A program made the translations under genes and the position numbers. The notes under the pieces are model-generated. The model made no database searches and was not told where the DNA came from. It saw only the letters and a list, made by a program, of their open reading frames with translations. 64,000 nt of DNA from NCBI RefSeq assembly GCF_024679095.1, contig NC_066516.1, positions 6,524,681 through 6,588,680 of the forward strand. Direction: 5' to 3'. Below are positions 24,165 to 37,469 of this stretch, one piece after another. Each line of letters opens with the position of its first letter. Position 1 is the stretch's first letter. Source of the DNA: Eriocheir sinensis (taxonomy: Eukaryota; Arthropoda; Malacostraca; Decapoda; Varunidae).

Positions 24165-25640
<1,476 letters not shown>

Positions 25641-25877
25641 TCGGGTCCATTTTCCTTCCCTGATCCGGTTCATCCTCACAACACACTCAGTCGCTCAAAG
25701 GCTCCGAGAAGATTATTTTTAACGTCCGATAACACGAAGTTTGTTTTTTTATGACGACTGACGGAGGCTGTGTGTGTGTGTGTGTATGTGTGTGTCTGTG
25801 TGTGTGTGTGTGTTTGAAAGGTGATGGAACCAGAAATCAATTATTGTTTCTTTCAGAGTTTTAGAATTTAATGTCTT

Positions 25878-26050
<173 letters not shown>

Positions 26051-26203
26051 AAATCAACTATTATTTACATATTTGATTGTGAGTTAACTTCAAATTATTA
26101 TAGTGTTCTTCCTCAGTCTCGTTCACTTACCCATTAATCATTTTTGCCATGCTTCAAGTGACGAGGGTTTCTTTTAAGTATATTTTTCTTTCTCTCTTTT
26201 CAG

Positions 26204-26259
26204 GTACAGTGCGTTGGTGGTGTTCCTTCCGGCTCTGCTTACCTGCCGACTCTATTCAG
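26204..26259 (+). CDS. Possible internal exon encoding a hydrophobic peptide
   Basis: A 26-bp pyrimidine-rich tract ends TTTTCAG at 26203, and the sequence ACTCTATTCAG is followed by GTAACC at 26260, giving an acceptor and donor 56 bp apart. The interval read in one frame gives YSALVVFLPALLTCRLYS, hydrophobic as in a signal peptide or membrane segment, with no stop. No neighbouring exon was found. The downstream DNA is tandem repeat, so if real the exon sits at the edge of a repeat-filled intron. Splice-like matches are common in C/T-rich DNA, hence low confidence. Confidence 0.22.
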
Positions 26260-26287
26260 GTAACCTTTTAATTAAGTTTGTAACCTT

Positions 26288-26960
26288 TTACCTTCATTTA
26301 GATGGTGGACGTGCGTAACCTTTCACATTTTGGCATATGCTTGAAGTCCTTAACATTTTCTTCTAATTCTCAACTCATTTCAAAGTTTTATGTCTATTTG
26401 AACTGACAGACTCGTACCAGTTCCTCTTACCTTCATTAAGATGGTGGGCGTACGCATATTTTCACCTTTCCACAATGCTTGAAGCCCTTGACATTTTATT
26501 TTAATTTTGACTCATTTCAAGGTTTTCTGCCCACCTGACTTGATAGACACCTGAAATTTATCTCTTACCGTCATTTTGGTGTTGGCCGTACGTAGCCTTT
26601 CACCTTTTTGCATATCCTTGAAGACTTAGCGTTATTTGTATTCCAATTCTCGACTTTTATCAAGGTTTTATGTCCATCCGAACTGACAGACACTTGCATA
26701 TTACCTTTTTACCTTCGTTAAGATGGTGGTCGAACGTAGCTTTTCACCTTCCCACACATGCTTGAAGACCTTAACATCTTTTATTTCAATTCTCGACTCA
26801 TTTCAAGGTTTTCTGCCCACTTGAACTGATAGACTCTAGCAAGTTATCTCTTACCTATATTTAAATTTTTCCGTTGCCTTTCACTCCTTCACACGTGGCT
26901 GAGTCCCTTAACATTTTCATTTCCATTTTCAACTCGTATCAAGACAAATACATCTTCCTT
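26288..26960 (+). repeat. Tandem repeat, period about 140 bp, 5 degenerate copies
   Basis: Copies begin near 26288, 26429, 26567, 26708 and 26851 with TACCTTCATTTAGATGGTGG-like sequence, followed by a conserved TGCTTGAAG about 45 bp later. The last copy is the most diverged. No internal coding. Confidence 0.85.
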
Positions 26961-27539
26961 TAACATATTCTTTACCGAAGTTTCTCAAGCGGCGAGGAAG
27001 AGAATGTCATGTTTTTCCATCACAAACGTAATATTTTCAAATGATTCTAGACTCACTTTTTATTAATTAGGTTTAAGTAACGAATTATCATATATCTCGA
27101 CTCAGTTATTAAGTCTGTAAATAATAAATGAATGAAGAAAGAATACAACATAGCTTTTAGAAGTGCTTATATCAACAAAAGGAAATGTAAGAAGGTTTAA
27201 GAAGAACAGAAAATGTATTTAGATTCCGAAAAATACAACTAACTTAAAGTATGCACAGAGGATGAAAAAATTCTGACTCTGAACGAAAAACACAGATAAA
27301 AAAATCTGGAAATAATAGAAAACACAACAGGAAAGCAAAAGAAAGAAAGAAATCCAACATAAAATATAAAAAAAACTCATGGAATAAATGTGAAGAACAA
27401 CAACAACGAAATAAAAAAAACTCTGAAAATAATGGAACACACGACGGATAAGAAAAAAAAAAGAAATCAAACTGAAATAAATCCTCCTTGAAATAAATGT
27501 GAAATCTTTCGACAAGCGAACCGCCTCAGGGACCAGATT

Positions 27540-28560
27540 GGTATTGTCAGACGCCTCCACACCGCACCTCGCATCAACTATTTCCAAAGGCCAAAAAGAA
27601 AATCAGTTGGGTTTTTATGCGCATTAGTTTAGGTTCGCGGTACAGAAGAAGGGCCACACTACCACCAGGGTCATGAAACTACCCCTGGAAATGCCCAAAC
27701 TATTTCCAAAGGTCAATCAGGAGATCAATTGGGGTCATATGAGTGGTAGTTTAGGTTCACGGTACAGAAGAAGGGCCAAACTACCACCAGGGTCATGAAG
27801 CTACCCTTGGAAATGCCCAAACTATTTCCAAAGGTAAAAAATGGAGATCAATCGGGGTCTTATGCCTAATAGTTTAGATTCGTGGTACAGAAGAAGGGTC
27901 AAACTACCACCAGGGTCATGAAAAACTACCCATGGAAATACCCCAAACTCCTTTATACGAAAACCTTGTCAAATATGTGAGCTTGGACGCCGCCGAAATG
28001 TTTAAGAATACGACCTTGACCGAGACAACCCACGCCTGAATATGTTGAGGTATCACTGCGGCGAGGACGGAGTGAGGCTGGAGAGAGCGACGTCCCGACC
28101 TGATATGCGACGCGAGCTTAGAGAATCTGTCCAAGGTCGCGGTTAAGAATACGACCCTCACCGAGACAACCCACGCTAGGCCTGAATATGTTGGGGTATC
28201 ACTGCGGCGAGGACGGAGTGAGGCTGGAGCGAGCGACGTCCCGACCTGATATGCAACGCGAGCTTAGAGAATTTGTCCAAGGTGGCGGATTAATTAACCA
28301 AGAGTCGGGAAACGTCGCATTTCTCCCGCACAGATTATTCGTTCGCCTCGTGGCCCACCAAGAACACACTGAGGCCCGTACTTTTAATGCTTTCGGCTCT
28401 CATAATTAATATTTCCAAAGGACACAAAAGAGAGTAGTCAGGTTCTCATGAGTGTTTCTTTTACGTTCACAGTGCAGAAGCCTTGTCAAACTATTACTAG
28501 ACTATTAATACTACCCATAAAATTACTTACACAACCTTCTCCACTACGAAAGCCGTATTA
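27540..28560 (+). repeat. Two interleaved tandem repeats (about 120 bp x3-4 and about 140 bp x2)
   Basis: Repeat A starts TATTTCCAAAGG at about 27582, 27701 and 27824 and carries GTACAGAAGAAGGG and CTACCACCAGGGTCATGAA; a diverged fourth copy is at about 28410. Repeat B is GAATACGACC(T/C)T..ACCGAGACAACCCACGC, covering about 28004-28139 and 28146-28285 with high identity. B is inserted between copies 3 and 4 of A. (GT)n follows at 28563-28625. The minus frame at 27916-28161 crosses both repeats and is not credible as a gene. Confidence 0.85.
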
Positions 28561-28561
28561 A

Positions 28562-30212
<1,651 letters not shown>

Positions 30213-30629
30213 TACGGCATAGTTTTTGTCAATTTCGCGCCCTGCTTTATTGGATTTTGCTCATAACGGGTGGACGGGCGGGCAAAGTTATCGTGGTATC
30301 GGGGAGTCCGCTGTCACGGCTTTCCGCTGGCGTCCGAGGGTCATATTCCCAATCTCTCTACGGGTATGTGGTTCCTGAGTGAAGACGCTCGGCTGTAGCT
30401 GCGAAACTAACCACGGGATGTTCTGGAAAATACTCTCATTGTGATTTCCAGTCCATATTACCTCAAATGATTGCACTTAAACCTAATCTAACTTAACCTA
30501 ACCCAAAGCAACCTTCCCTGCTCAAGAGTTTCTCCCTGGGCCACGCATTAGCCAATTACACGAAGCAGTAGGGAATAGTCGAATGTTTTGGTCCCGGCGC
30601 GCGGCAACAGAAACAGCGACAACAACGAA

Positions 30630-31345
30630 GGCAGAATAAGTGGAGCAGAATATGTGGAGCAGAATAAGTGGAGCAGAATAAGTGACAGAATAAGTGACAG
30701 AAGAAGTAACAGATTAAGTTGAAAAGAGTAAGTGGAAGAATAAGTGGAGCAGAATAAGTGACAGAATAAGTGGCAGAATAAGTGACAGAATAAATGGAAG
30801 AATAAGTGGCAGAATAAGTGACATAATAAATGGAAGAATAAGTGGCACCATAAGGGCCAGAATAATTGGAATAATGGAAGAATAAGTGGCAGAATAAGTG
30901 GCAGAATAAGTGACAGAATAAGTGGAAAAGAACAAGTGACAGAATAAGTGGAAAAGAATAAGTGGCAGAATAAGTGACAGAATAAGTGGAAAAGAATAAG
31001 TGGCAGAATAAGTGACAGAATAAATGGAAGAATAAGTGGCAGCAGCAACAACAACAGCAAAGAGAGAATAAGTGGCAGAATAAGTGACAGAATAAGTGGA
31101 AAAGAATAATTGGCAGAACAAGTGACGGAATAAGTGGAAAAGAATAAGTGGCAGAATAAGTGGCAGCAGTAACAACAACAGCAAAGAGAGAATAAGTGGA
31201 GCATAATATGTGGCAGAATAAGTGACAGAATAAGTACAAAAGAATGTGGCAGAACAAGTGACAGAATAAGTGGAAAAGAACAAGTGGCAGAATTAGTGAC
31301 AGAATAAGTGGCAGCAGAAACAACATCAACGAAGGCAGAATAAGT
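30630..31345 (+). repeat. Minisatellite built from an AGAATAAGTGG(C/A) 12-mer (about 0.7 kb)
   Basis: AGAATAAGTGAC, AGAATAAGTGGC and AGAATAAGTGGAAA units alternate. A GCAGCAGCAACAACAACAGC block recurs at about 31037 and 31165, showing a higher-order duplication of about 128 bp. Long minus-strand Leu/Ile/Ser frames result from the 12-bp period and lack any recognisable domain. Fragments of the same block (GGCAGCAGAAACAACATC) flank the end. Confidence 0.88.
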
Positions 31346-31479
31346 GGGATGCGCCATTTAGCGGGAAGGAAAGCAAAATTTAGAAATCATGAATATGGCG
31401 GCAAAATAGTAGTGGAGGGCTTTAATAAACGGATTTTTTTTTTTAGTTCAGACGACATAAGGTACTACAGAGGGAGGGA

Positions 31480-31565
31480 GATAAATGGTCTATGTGTGTA
31501 TACCGGTAATTGGGTGATGCAGTTCAACATCGACAAATGCAGCGTTTCAGAATGCAGGGAAATAA
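31480..31565 (+). pseudogene. Short LINE RT shard
   Basis: The peptide NWVMQFNIDKCSVSE resembles the KWQMSFNVDKCKVMHIG block of the CR1-like RTs elsewhere in this window (58495, 38675). Only about 20 residues match, so it could be chance. Confidence 0.3.
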
Positions 31566-32344
31566 TAATCGTTGATGTAAATGCACAGTAAAACGCATAT
31601 CTTTTATCACTTCATTTGAAAGGGCATTTTGGTGTGCGTGTGGGCTTTTACCTCCGGCTCAATCATCACTCTATATAGTTTTACCGCCAGGAAATGCGAC
31701 GAGAGTGTTTGGATTTGTGTCTGGAATCGTTAGTAATCGTATGTGAAGTTGATGATCCTTCTCCCGAACAGTTCGTGGAGGTGGGTGTGTAGGCGTGTTC
31801 CCTCTCCTTAACGGATCACCACCTCCGTTTAGCAGACACATCCACGACTCTTAAATGACTTCTGAATTTTGGTGGAACGAAATTTGCATCTGATCGCTTG
31901 TTCCGCTGACGAAAATAAATGTACCCGGAATGTCAAATTAAAAAAAAGATGAAATGAAACAAATAGAAAGTAAATGTATACAGAAACTATTATATTTATG
32001 GTATAGGAGACCATCAAAGGCTCCCCTCCAAAAATAAATAAAAATAGGCTCCAAAGATGACACTCCTGCGAAGGTTATATAGAAAAATGCAAAAAAAGAA
32101 TATCAACTTGGTTCTAGAGGGTGTTTTAATGATTCCTTCTTGATCAATAGTAATAGAAATAATAATAGTTATAGTAATAGTAATAAGAGTATGAACAGTA
32201 TTAATAATAGTAATAGTAGTAGTAAAGAAAGGAGGAAAGGGACTGTATGGGCGCCAGGCGACAACATTGGTCTTCATATTTCTGTTCGACGAGGATTTTA
32301 TAAAAGGAACACCACTTAATATTTATGGACAGGGGGACTTAACG

Positions 32345-32380
<36 letters not shown>

Positions 32381-32500
32381 AACGTAAAGTCAAACAAAGG
32401 GAAAGAATGAATGCAACTTTCTGAAATTAAGTTTGGGCGAGAAAAGTTGTCGAGACGTGCCGGAAATAAATGTCTTATACCACCACCCCGCTGGACGCTC
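31566..32500. other. Non-coding AT-rich DNA
   Basis: No gene seen. Contains short TAG/TAA trinucleotide patches (32150-32225) and a (CT)(CA) tract at 32345-32380. Confidence 0.6.
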
Positions 32501-32519
32501 TCCCTTCCTTCCTCTCCCT

Positions 32520-33260
32520 CCCCGACCTCCTCCCCCGGCGATTTTATTTATCCTATCCTCAGACTTTCTCCTCTGTCCGCCCTCCTTTTCTATCCTTCCC
32601 GTTCCTCCACTCTTTCCTCATCCTCAAACCTCCTTCTCTCGACCTCCCCCGGCGATTTTATTTATCCTATCCTCAGACTTTCTCCTCTGTCCTCCCTCCT
32701 TTTCTATCCTTCCCTTTCCTCCACTCTTTCCTCATCCTCAAACCTCCTTCTCTCGACCTCCTTTGAACTCCTCCGATGTCCTCCGTTCTTCTTGTCTCTA
32801 CTTCTCCTTCTTCCACCGTTTTTTTTTTAACCTTAGACTTTTTTCCTGTTTCCTTTTCTTTCCTTCTTTTTCTTTTCTTCCTCTTTCTTATCCTCAGACC
32901 TTTCTTTGTGTCCTTTTTCTTTTCTTTTCTTCCCCTTCGTTCATTCTTTCCTTCCCTTCTGGTCCCTCATCCTATGTCTCTTCTTATTCCTACTCCTCTC
33001 CTTTCTCTCCACCTTTCCTCCCTTCTCTTTCTTCCCTTCTCTCCTCTTTCCCTAGTTTCCTCTCCTCACTTCCATCTCTCCCTCCTCTCCTCTATATTCC
33101 CTTTTTCTCCTTTCCTCCCCCTCCTTTTTCTTTCTTTTCCTACTCTTCCCTTCTCTTCTCTTCTTTTTCCATCCCTTCCCGTCCCCTTCCTTTTCCTCCC
33201 CACCTCTCCCACCCCTCCCTTTCCCTCCCTTCCACTCCCCATCCTTTCCTCCCTTCCCCT
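32520..33260 (+). repeat. Polypyrimidine tract beginning with a 116-bp tandem duplication
   Basis: The block starting CCCCCGGCGATTTTATTTAT at about 32530 is repeated at about 32647 with very few differences, running through CTCAAACCTCCTTCTCTCGA. C/T-rich sequence continues to 33260, and G/A-rich sequence takes over at 33355-33515, so the two could pair. Confidence 0.85.
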
Positions 33261-33787
33261 TCACCCCCCTCAGAAAACTCATCGGAAGGGGATTTATCAC
33301 ACAGAGGTTATCGGAATTCCTTAAGTCTCGTGAGCGGCCATTGTCAAGCATTGTGGAATGGGAGAGAGGGAAGAAGGGAGGAAGGGTAGAGAGAGAGAGG
33401 GAAGGAGGGAGAATAGGAGGGAGAGAGGGAGGGAGGGAGGAAAGATGGGAAGGGGAGGGAAGAAGGCGGAGAGAGGGAGAGGGAAGGAAGAGCAAGGGAA
33501 GGGAAAGGAAGGAGGGGGTAAAAGATGATGGGTTTGCCGCAGTTTTGGGTGGTAGTGGTGGTGGTGGTGGTGGTCATGGTGGTGGTGGTGGTGGTGGTGT
33601 TGGAATCGGTTGCAGTGGTGATTTCTTTGCAATTCTTTATAGTCTTTGTATGTATTTCCTCCTGCCTACCTTCCCCCCCTTCCTCCTCCACTTTATCTCC
33701 TGCATTATGTATTTTAAATCTTATGCATAGTCCTTTGCTTCTGGCAGTCCTAGATTTTTCCCCTTCTTCTTAAACTTCAGTTAATTT

Positions 33788-33887
<100 letters not shown>

Positions 33888-34025
33888 TATATATTACACC
33901 AACATAAAATTATTTCCTTTTCCTTCAGAAAAATCCTACCTGACTTTTTTTTTTTTACTTTTTAAATTTTATATTTTTTGCTTGTTTTTTTTAAATTTTT
34001 ATGATTTTTTTTTGTTTTTTACTCC

Positions 34026-35228
34026 TTACTCGAATGTCATTTCCATCGCAACCCTCATAACGTTCATCACGCCTCTCATAAGCAGTCTCACGAAGCACGG
34101 CGAGGGTAGGGGGCCGCGGCTGGGCGGTGAGGCGGGGCTCTGTGGGGTGGGCGGTGAGGGTGGGGGACTGTGGCTGGGCGGTGAGGCTGGGGGTCTGGGT
34201 CTGGGTGGTGAATGTTGGGGGCTGTCAGTAGGGTCTGGGTCTTGTAGGCGGCGCAGGAAGGCCGTGATGGCCCACAGCGGCGGGCGCTGGCTGGGTTCGG
34301 GCGTGAGGGCCAGGTCGGCCACGTGGCCCAGCAGGGTGTAGAGGAAGTCGCCCAGGAAGTGCCGCTGCACCGTCTGGATGAGGCGGCCCAGCGCGTACAC
34401 GTCGGCGGCGAAGGTGACGGTGCCGCCGCGGCACACCTGGGGACACATCCAGTTGTAGCGGTCCAGGTCCACGTCCCTGAAGCCGCTGTTCCGCGCGGGC
34501 AGTGAGGCGAGGCCAAAGTCTATGACGTGGGTCTCCAGACCTCCCTGCGGAGTTTGACTCACCAGGACGTTGTCGCCCTTCAGGTCCAGGTGCACCAGGC
34601 CAGCGTCGTGCACCTGCTGCAGCTTGACGCTCAGGTCCAGCAGGACGTGCAGCAGCAGGTCCAGGGGGGGGCGGGACTCTAGGTAGGCGTCCAGGGTGAG
34701 GCTGGAGCCGCAGAATGAGGTGAACAGGGTGAGGGGCTGTGGGTTCACTCCCAGCAGCACAGGGGCGCCGCCTGCCCCTTGCAGGAGGCACAGAGCGTAA
34801 GCCTCAGCGTAACTGTCTTGGTATTTAAACACTTTCCTCACCACCACCTCACCGCCACAGTCAACCAAGTCCACTGTGCCGTAGGCCCCTTCGCCCAGCC
34901 TGTTAATCACAGTCACTGGAGGAGGACTGTCCACCCAAGGCAGAGACAAGTTCTGCTGAACTACAAGTTCAGCCAAATCATCTTCCAGTGTAAGGCCCTG
35001 AGAAGGTGCCGTGTTTTGTGCTACAGCGTAGCTCGTCTGTATTCGGGCGTCGCAGCTGTGGATGAAATCCAATGAATTCAGGCGATCGGGACGTGCCCGT
35101 CTTTGCGTGCTTTTCCGGGCCCGCCAGGCAGCTCGGCGTGGCGGGGGCCCTCGAGCCCCGGCGCCCCGAGCGGGGGGGCCGGGAGGACCGTTGGCGATCA
35201 GCAGGGACACTGTGTGTGTGCTGGCCAT
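34026..35228 (-). CDS. Intronless protein kinase-domain protein (400 aa)
   Basis: The minus frame is open from the ATG at 35228 to the stop at 34026. Residues 1-50 are Pro/Arg-rich and basic. The kinase domain runs from about 105 to 330: Gly loop GEGAYG (112-117), candidate ATP-binding Lys132 (VVVRKVF), helix-C Glu142, catalytic loop HLDLKGDN (213-220), DFG at 237-239, Asp276 in DVYALG, and Arg315 in SQRP. All core catalytic residues are present. The catalytic loop has Leu instead of Arg before Asp, so it is a non-RD kinase. The activation segment is short, and a Pro/Ser-rich tail (334-385) ends in FVRLLMRGVMNVMRVAMEM. It most likely phosphorylates Ser/Thr in the cytoplasm or nucleus; no substrate can be named. 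An upstream in-frame ATG (35318) lies above the TATA box, so I prefer 35228. Lack of introns suggests a retrogene or lineage-specific family. The frame is long, GC-rich and unbroken, unlike the surrounding repeats. Confidence 0.85.
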   Translation of the reverse strand: MASTHTVSLLIANGPPGPPARGAGARGPPPRRAAWRARKSTQRRARPDRLNSLDFIHSCDARIQTSYAVAQNTAPSQGLTLEDDLAELVVQQNLSLPWVDSPPPVTVINRLGEGAYGTVDLVDCGGEVVVRKVFKYQDSYAEAYALCLLQGAGGAPVLLGVNPQPLTLFTSFCGSSLTLDAYLESRPPLDLLLHVLLDLSVKLQQVHDAGLVHLDLKGDNVLVSQTPQGGLETHVIDFGLASLPARNSGFRDVDLDRYNWMCPQVCRGGTVTFAADVYALGRLIQTVQRHFLGDFLYTLLGHVADLALTPEPSQRPPLWAITAFLRRLQDPDPTDSPQHSPPRPRPPASPPSHSPPPSPPTPQSPASPPSRGPLPSPCFVRLLMRGVMNVMRVAMEMTFE

Positions 35229-35233
35229 TCGGT

Positions 35234-35270
35234 AACTGACACCTTTACAGCTGTACACTGGTTTATATAG
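35234..35270 (-). promoter_or_regulatory. Core promoter of the kinase gene: TATA box and arthropod initiator
   Basis: On the minus strand CTATATAAAC (35270-35261) precedes TCAGTT (35239-35234). The TATA start is 32 bp upstream of the initiator A at 35237, the canonical spacing. TCAGTT matches the arthropod initiator consensus. This would leave only a 9-nt leader before the ATG at 35228, which is unusually short but supports that start over the upstream ATG. Confidence 0.6.
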
Positions 35271-35313
35271 GTGGGGAGGCTTGGAGGTAGTGTTGTAGGG
35301 AGCTTGGAGGTGA

Positions 35314-35560
35314 GGCAATTCTTTTGGCTCCTGGCGAGTCTAGAGTTGAGGAGAGGGACAAAGGTGGCATAGCTAAGATAACTACAGGGTCTCGAGGAAG
35401 CAATTCTTTTGGCTCCTGGCGTGTCTAGAGTTGAGGAGAGGGACAAAGTTGGAGCATAGCTAAGATAATTACAGGGTCTCGAGGAAGCAATTCTTTTGGC
35501 TCCTGGCGTGTCTAGAGTTGAGGAGAGGGACAAAGGTGGAGCCGTAGCCTCCCGCATGCT
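35314..35560 (-). repeat. 86-87-bp tandem repeat upstream of the kinase (about 2.8 copies)
   Basis: GCAATTCTTTTGGCTCCTGG begins copies at 35314, 35400 and 35487. Each continues with TCTAGAGTTGAGGAGAGGGAC. The repeats start 44 bp upstream of the TATA box, where enhancer or proximal promoter elements would sit. They could be regulatory or simply local duplication. Confidence 0.85.
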
Positions 35561-35873
35561 GACTGTGATCCGATGCGATGAATTAAAAGGGAAACTAATA
35601 AGATTTTATGGGATACTTTAATATATTTTTTTAATTTTTACAATTGTTTTGTTTTGGGGTTCCTCAGTTTATTGATAGAGTATTGATCAAAACACGCCAT
35701 TGGTAAGTCCTCCGCGGTGTGTTTTACGAGGGATTCATTGGTGTGCGTGTGGCCAAGCCGGCGTGTGTTTAGTGACGCGTCTTCGTGTTACACATCTTGG
35801 GGCGAAACTAAGGGAGTGATCTTACTGTTATATTTCCCTCTTCGTTTCGCTGCTGTCCTACCCCCTCCCCCCC

Positions 35874-35931
<58 letters not shown>

Positions 35932-36029
35932 ATTTATACAGATTACGCGTTTATATTACAGAGTTCAATGTAGTGCACGTTACACACAGTTACAGTGTTT
36001 TCAGGACAAAGGAAACATGTTTAGTGTTC
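35561..36029. repeat. Non-coding DNA with (TC)n at 35877-35927
   Basis: One TC tract of about 50 bp. The rest is unremarkable; no gene seen. Confidence 0.8.
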
Positions 36030-36745
36030 CCTATCTGAAGGCCCAACTCCTGGGCATTTCATGACGGCAGCCACGCGTTCACCAGCTCCTTGAAGCGCTG
36101 CACAGTCATGTTCTCCAGGCATTGCTGCGAGGCAAGCAGTCCATTCCATCAGGTTACATAGGTGTTGATGAACTGCCTCTGGTGATGCCACGTTCTGCAG
36201 CGGGGCTGCAGCAGCTCTGCGGGAACTCGGGAGGCTGACCTGGTGGCTACCTTGGCCCACCGGAGGGGCTGCCTCAGAGCCTGGAGGTGATGGACCCGCT
36301 GATGATGTATTTTGTACATCACCGTGAGCCCCGCCACGTCACGGCGGCGCTGGAGGCTGCAGAGTCCCGGATGCTGCTGCATGCTGCCGCTGTCCCTGAT
36401 CAGCCTCGCTGCGCGGCCCTGTACCTTGTCGAGGAGGACGAGGTATTTGTGAGCCGTGCCTCCCCACGCCAGGCACGCGTACTCCAAGGACGAGCGAACT
36501 TGCGCCTTGTAGAGGATCTGGAGCCCCTTGCTGTCAAGAAGCCATGACATCCTCCTCAGGGATGCCAGCTTCCCCGAGCCCTCTCTGGCGAATCGCTCGA
36601 TGTGGGATTTGAAGGTTAGCTTCCTGTCGTAAGTAACCCCCAAAATATCCACCTCTTCCTGGGACGCCAGTGCCTTTCCTTCGAAGGCCAGGGGCAGGGG
36701 CTCACTCGACCTGGAGACAGTGAGCAGCTGAGTTTTGTTGGAGGC
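36030..36745 (-). pseudogene. Non-LTR retrotransposon RT C-terminal fragment (Jockey/I-like)
   Basis: The minus strand encodes ASNKTQLLTVSRSSE, DILGVTYDRKLTFKSHI, SSLEYACLAWGG and DKVQGRAARLI, the C-terminal thumb region of a LINE RT. The frame is open from about 36740 to 36149 but lacks the catalytic YADD part, so it is 5'-truncated. A GGA-rich purine tract (36745-36800) abuts its 5' side. This family differs from the three-copy LINE and from the CR1-like copies. Confidence 0.8.
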
Positions 36746-37469
36746 GGAGGAGGAGGAGGAGGAGCAGGAGGAGGTGAACGAGGAGAAAGAAGAGGGAAAG
36801 AATGATACACCACACGTAACAAACCGGTTTTGAGTACAACTATTTCTTTACGCTTCTCTTAGATTAATTTAGTATGACCTTTAAATACGCTGCAAGGCTG
36901 ATCTTTTCATCCTCTTCCTTTTCCTCCTCCTCCTCCTCCTCTTTATCATCATCATCATCATCATCTTCCTCCTCCTCGTTCTTTTTGTTTTCTTCGCCTT
37001 CAATATTCTCATTCTCTTCCTTCTCCTGTTTTTCTTTACTTTCATTTATCTCGTTTTCCATGTTATCCTCCTCCTCCTCCTCCTCCTCATCATCATCATC
37101 AGCTTTCCTCCTTTTTCTTTTCCTTTTTTTTTGTTTCTTTGTTTTCTTCGCCTTCCATATCTTAATTCTCTTCCTCCTGCTTTTCTTTACTCTCATTTAT
37201 CTCGTTTTCCATGTTATCCTCCTCTTTCTCCTTTTACTTCTCCTGCTCCCCCTCTCTTTTCTGCTCCTACTCCTCCTCCTTCTTTTGTTTTCTTCGCTTT
37301 CCATATATTATCATTCTCTTTCTCCTGATTTTCCTACACTTTCATTTCCTAGTTTCCCATGTTCTCCTTCTCCTCCTCCTACTCCTCCTCGTGTGGAACG
37401 GCTTTACGCGTGGAACGGCTTCAAGGCGCATGGAACGGCTTCAAGAACAAACTCCTTGAGGTAAAAATA
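36746..37469. repeat. C/T-rich low-complexity DNA with duplicated blocks
   Basis: CTC/CATC-rich tracts dominate. TTTGTTTTCTTCGCCTTC-like phrases with TTTCCATGTTATCCTCCTC recur at about 36985-37085, 37140-37230 and 37285-37375, a degenerate repeat of roughly 140-150 bp. GTGGAACGGCTT(T/C)A is repeated three times at 37391-37445, just before the LINE. Confidence 0.75.

Noticed and set aside
27219..27587. Phe-rich minus frame of 122 codons
   Set aside because: A-rich DNA read antisense; no motif, no promoter, and partly overlaps the 120-bp repeats.
30548..31357. Minus-strand Leu/Ile/Tyr-rich frames that resemble a membrane protein
   Set aside because: They are translations of a 12-bp repeat, and three different frames are open together.
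32410..33495. Phe/Pro/Ser-rich frames on both strands
   Set aside because: Composition artefact of a polypyrimidine tract containing a tandem duplication.
34088..34791. Alternative minus and plus frames overlapping the kinase
   Set aside because: Shadow frames of GC-rich coding sequence; only the kinase frame has domain motifs.
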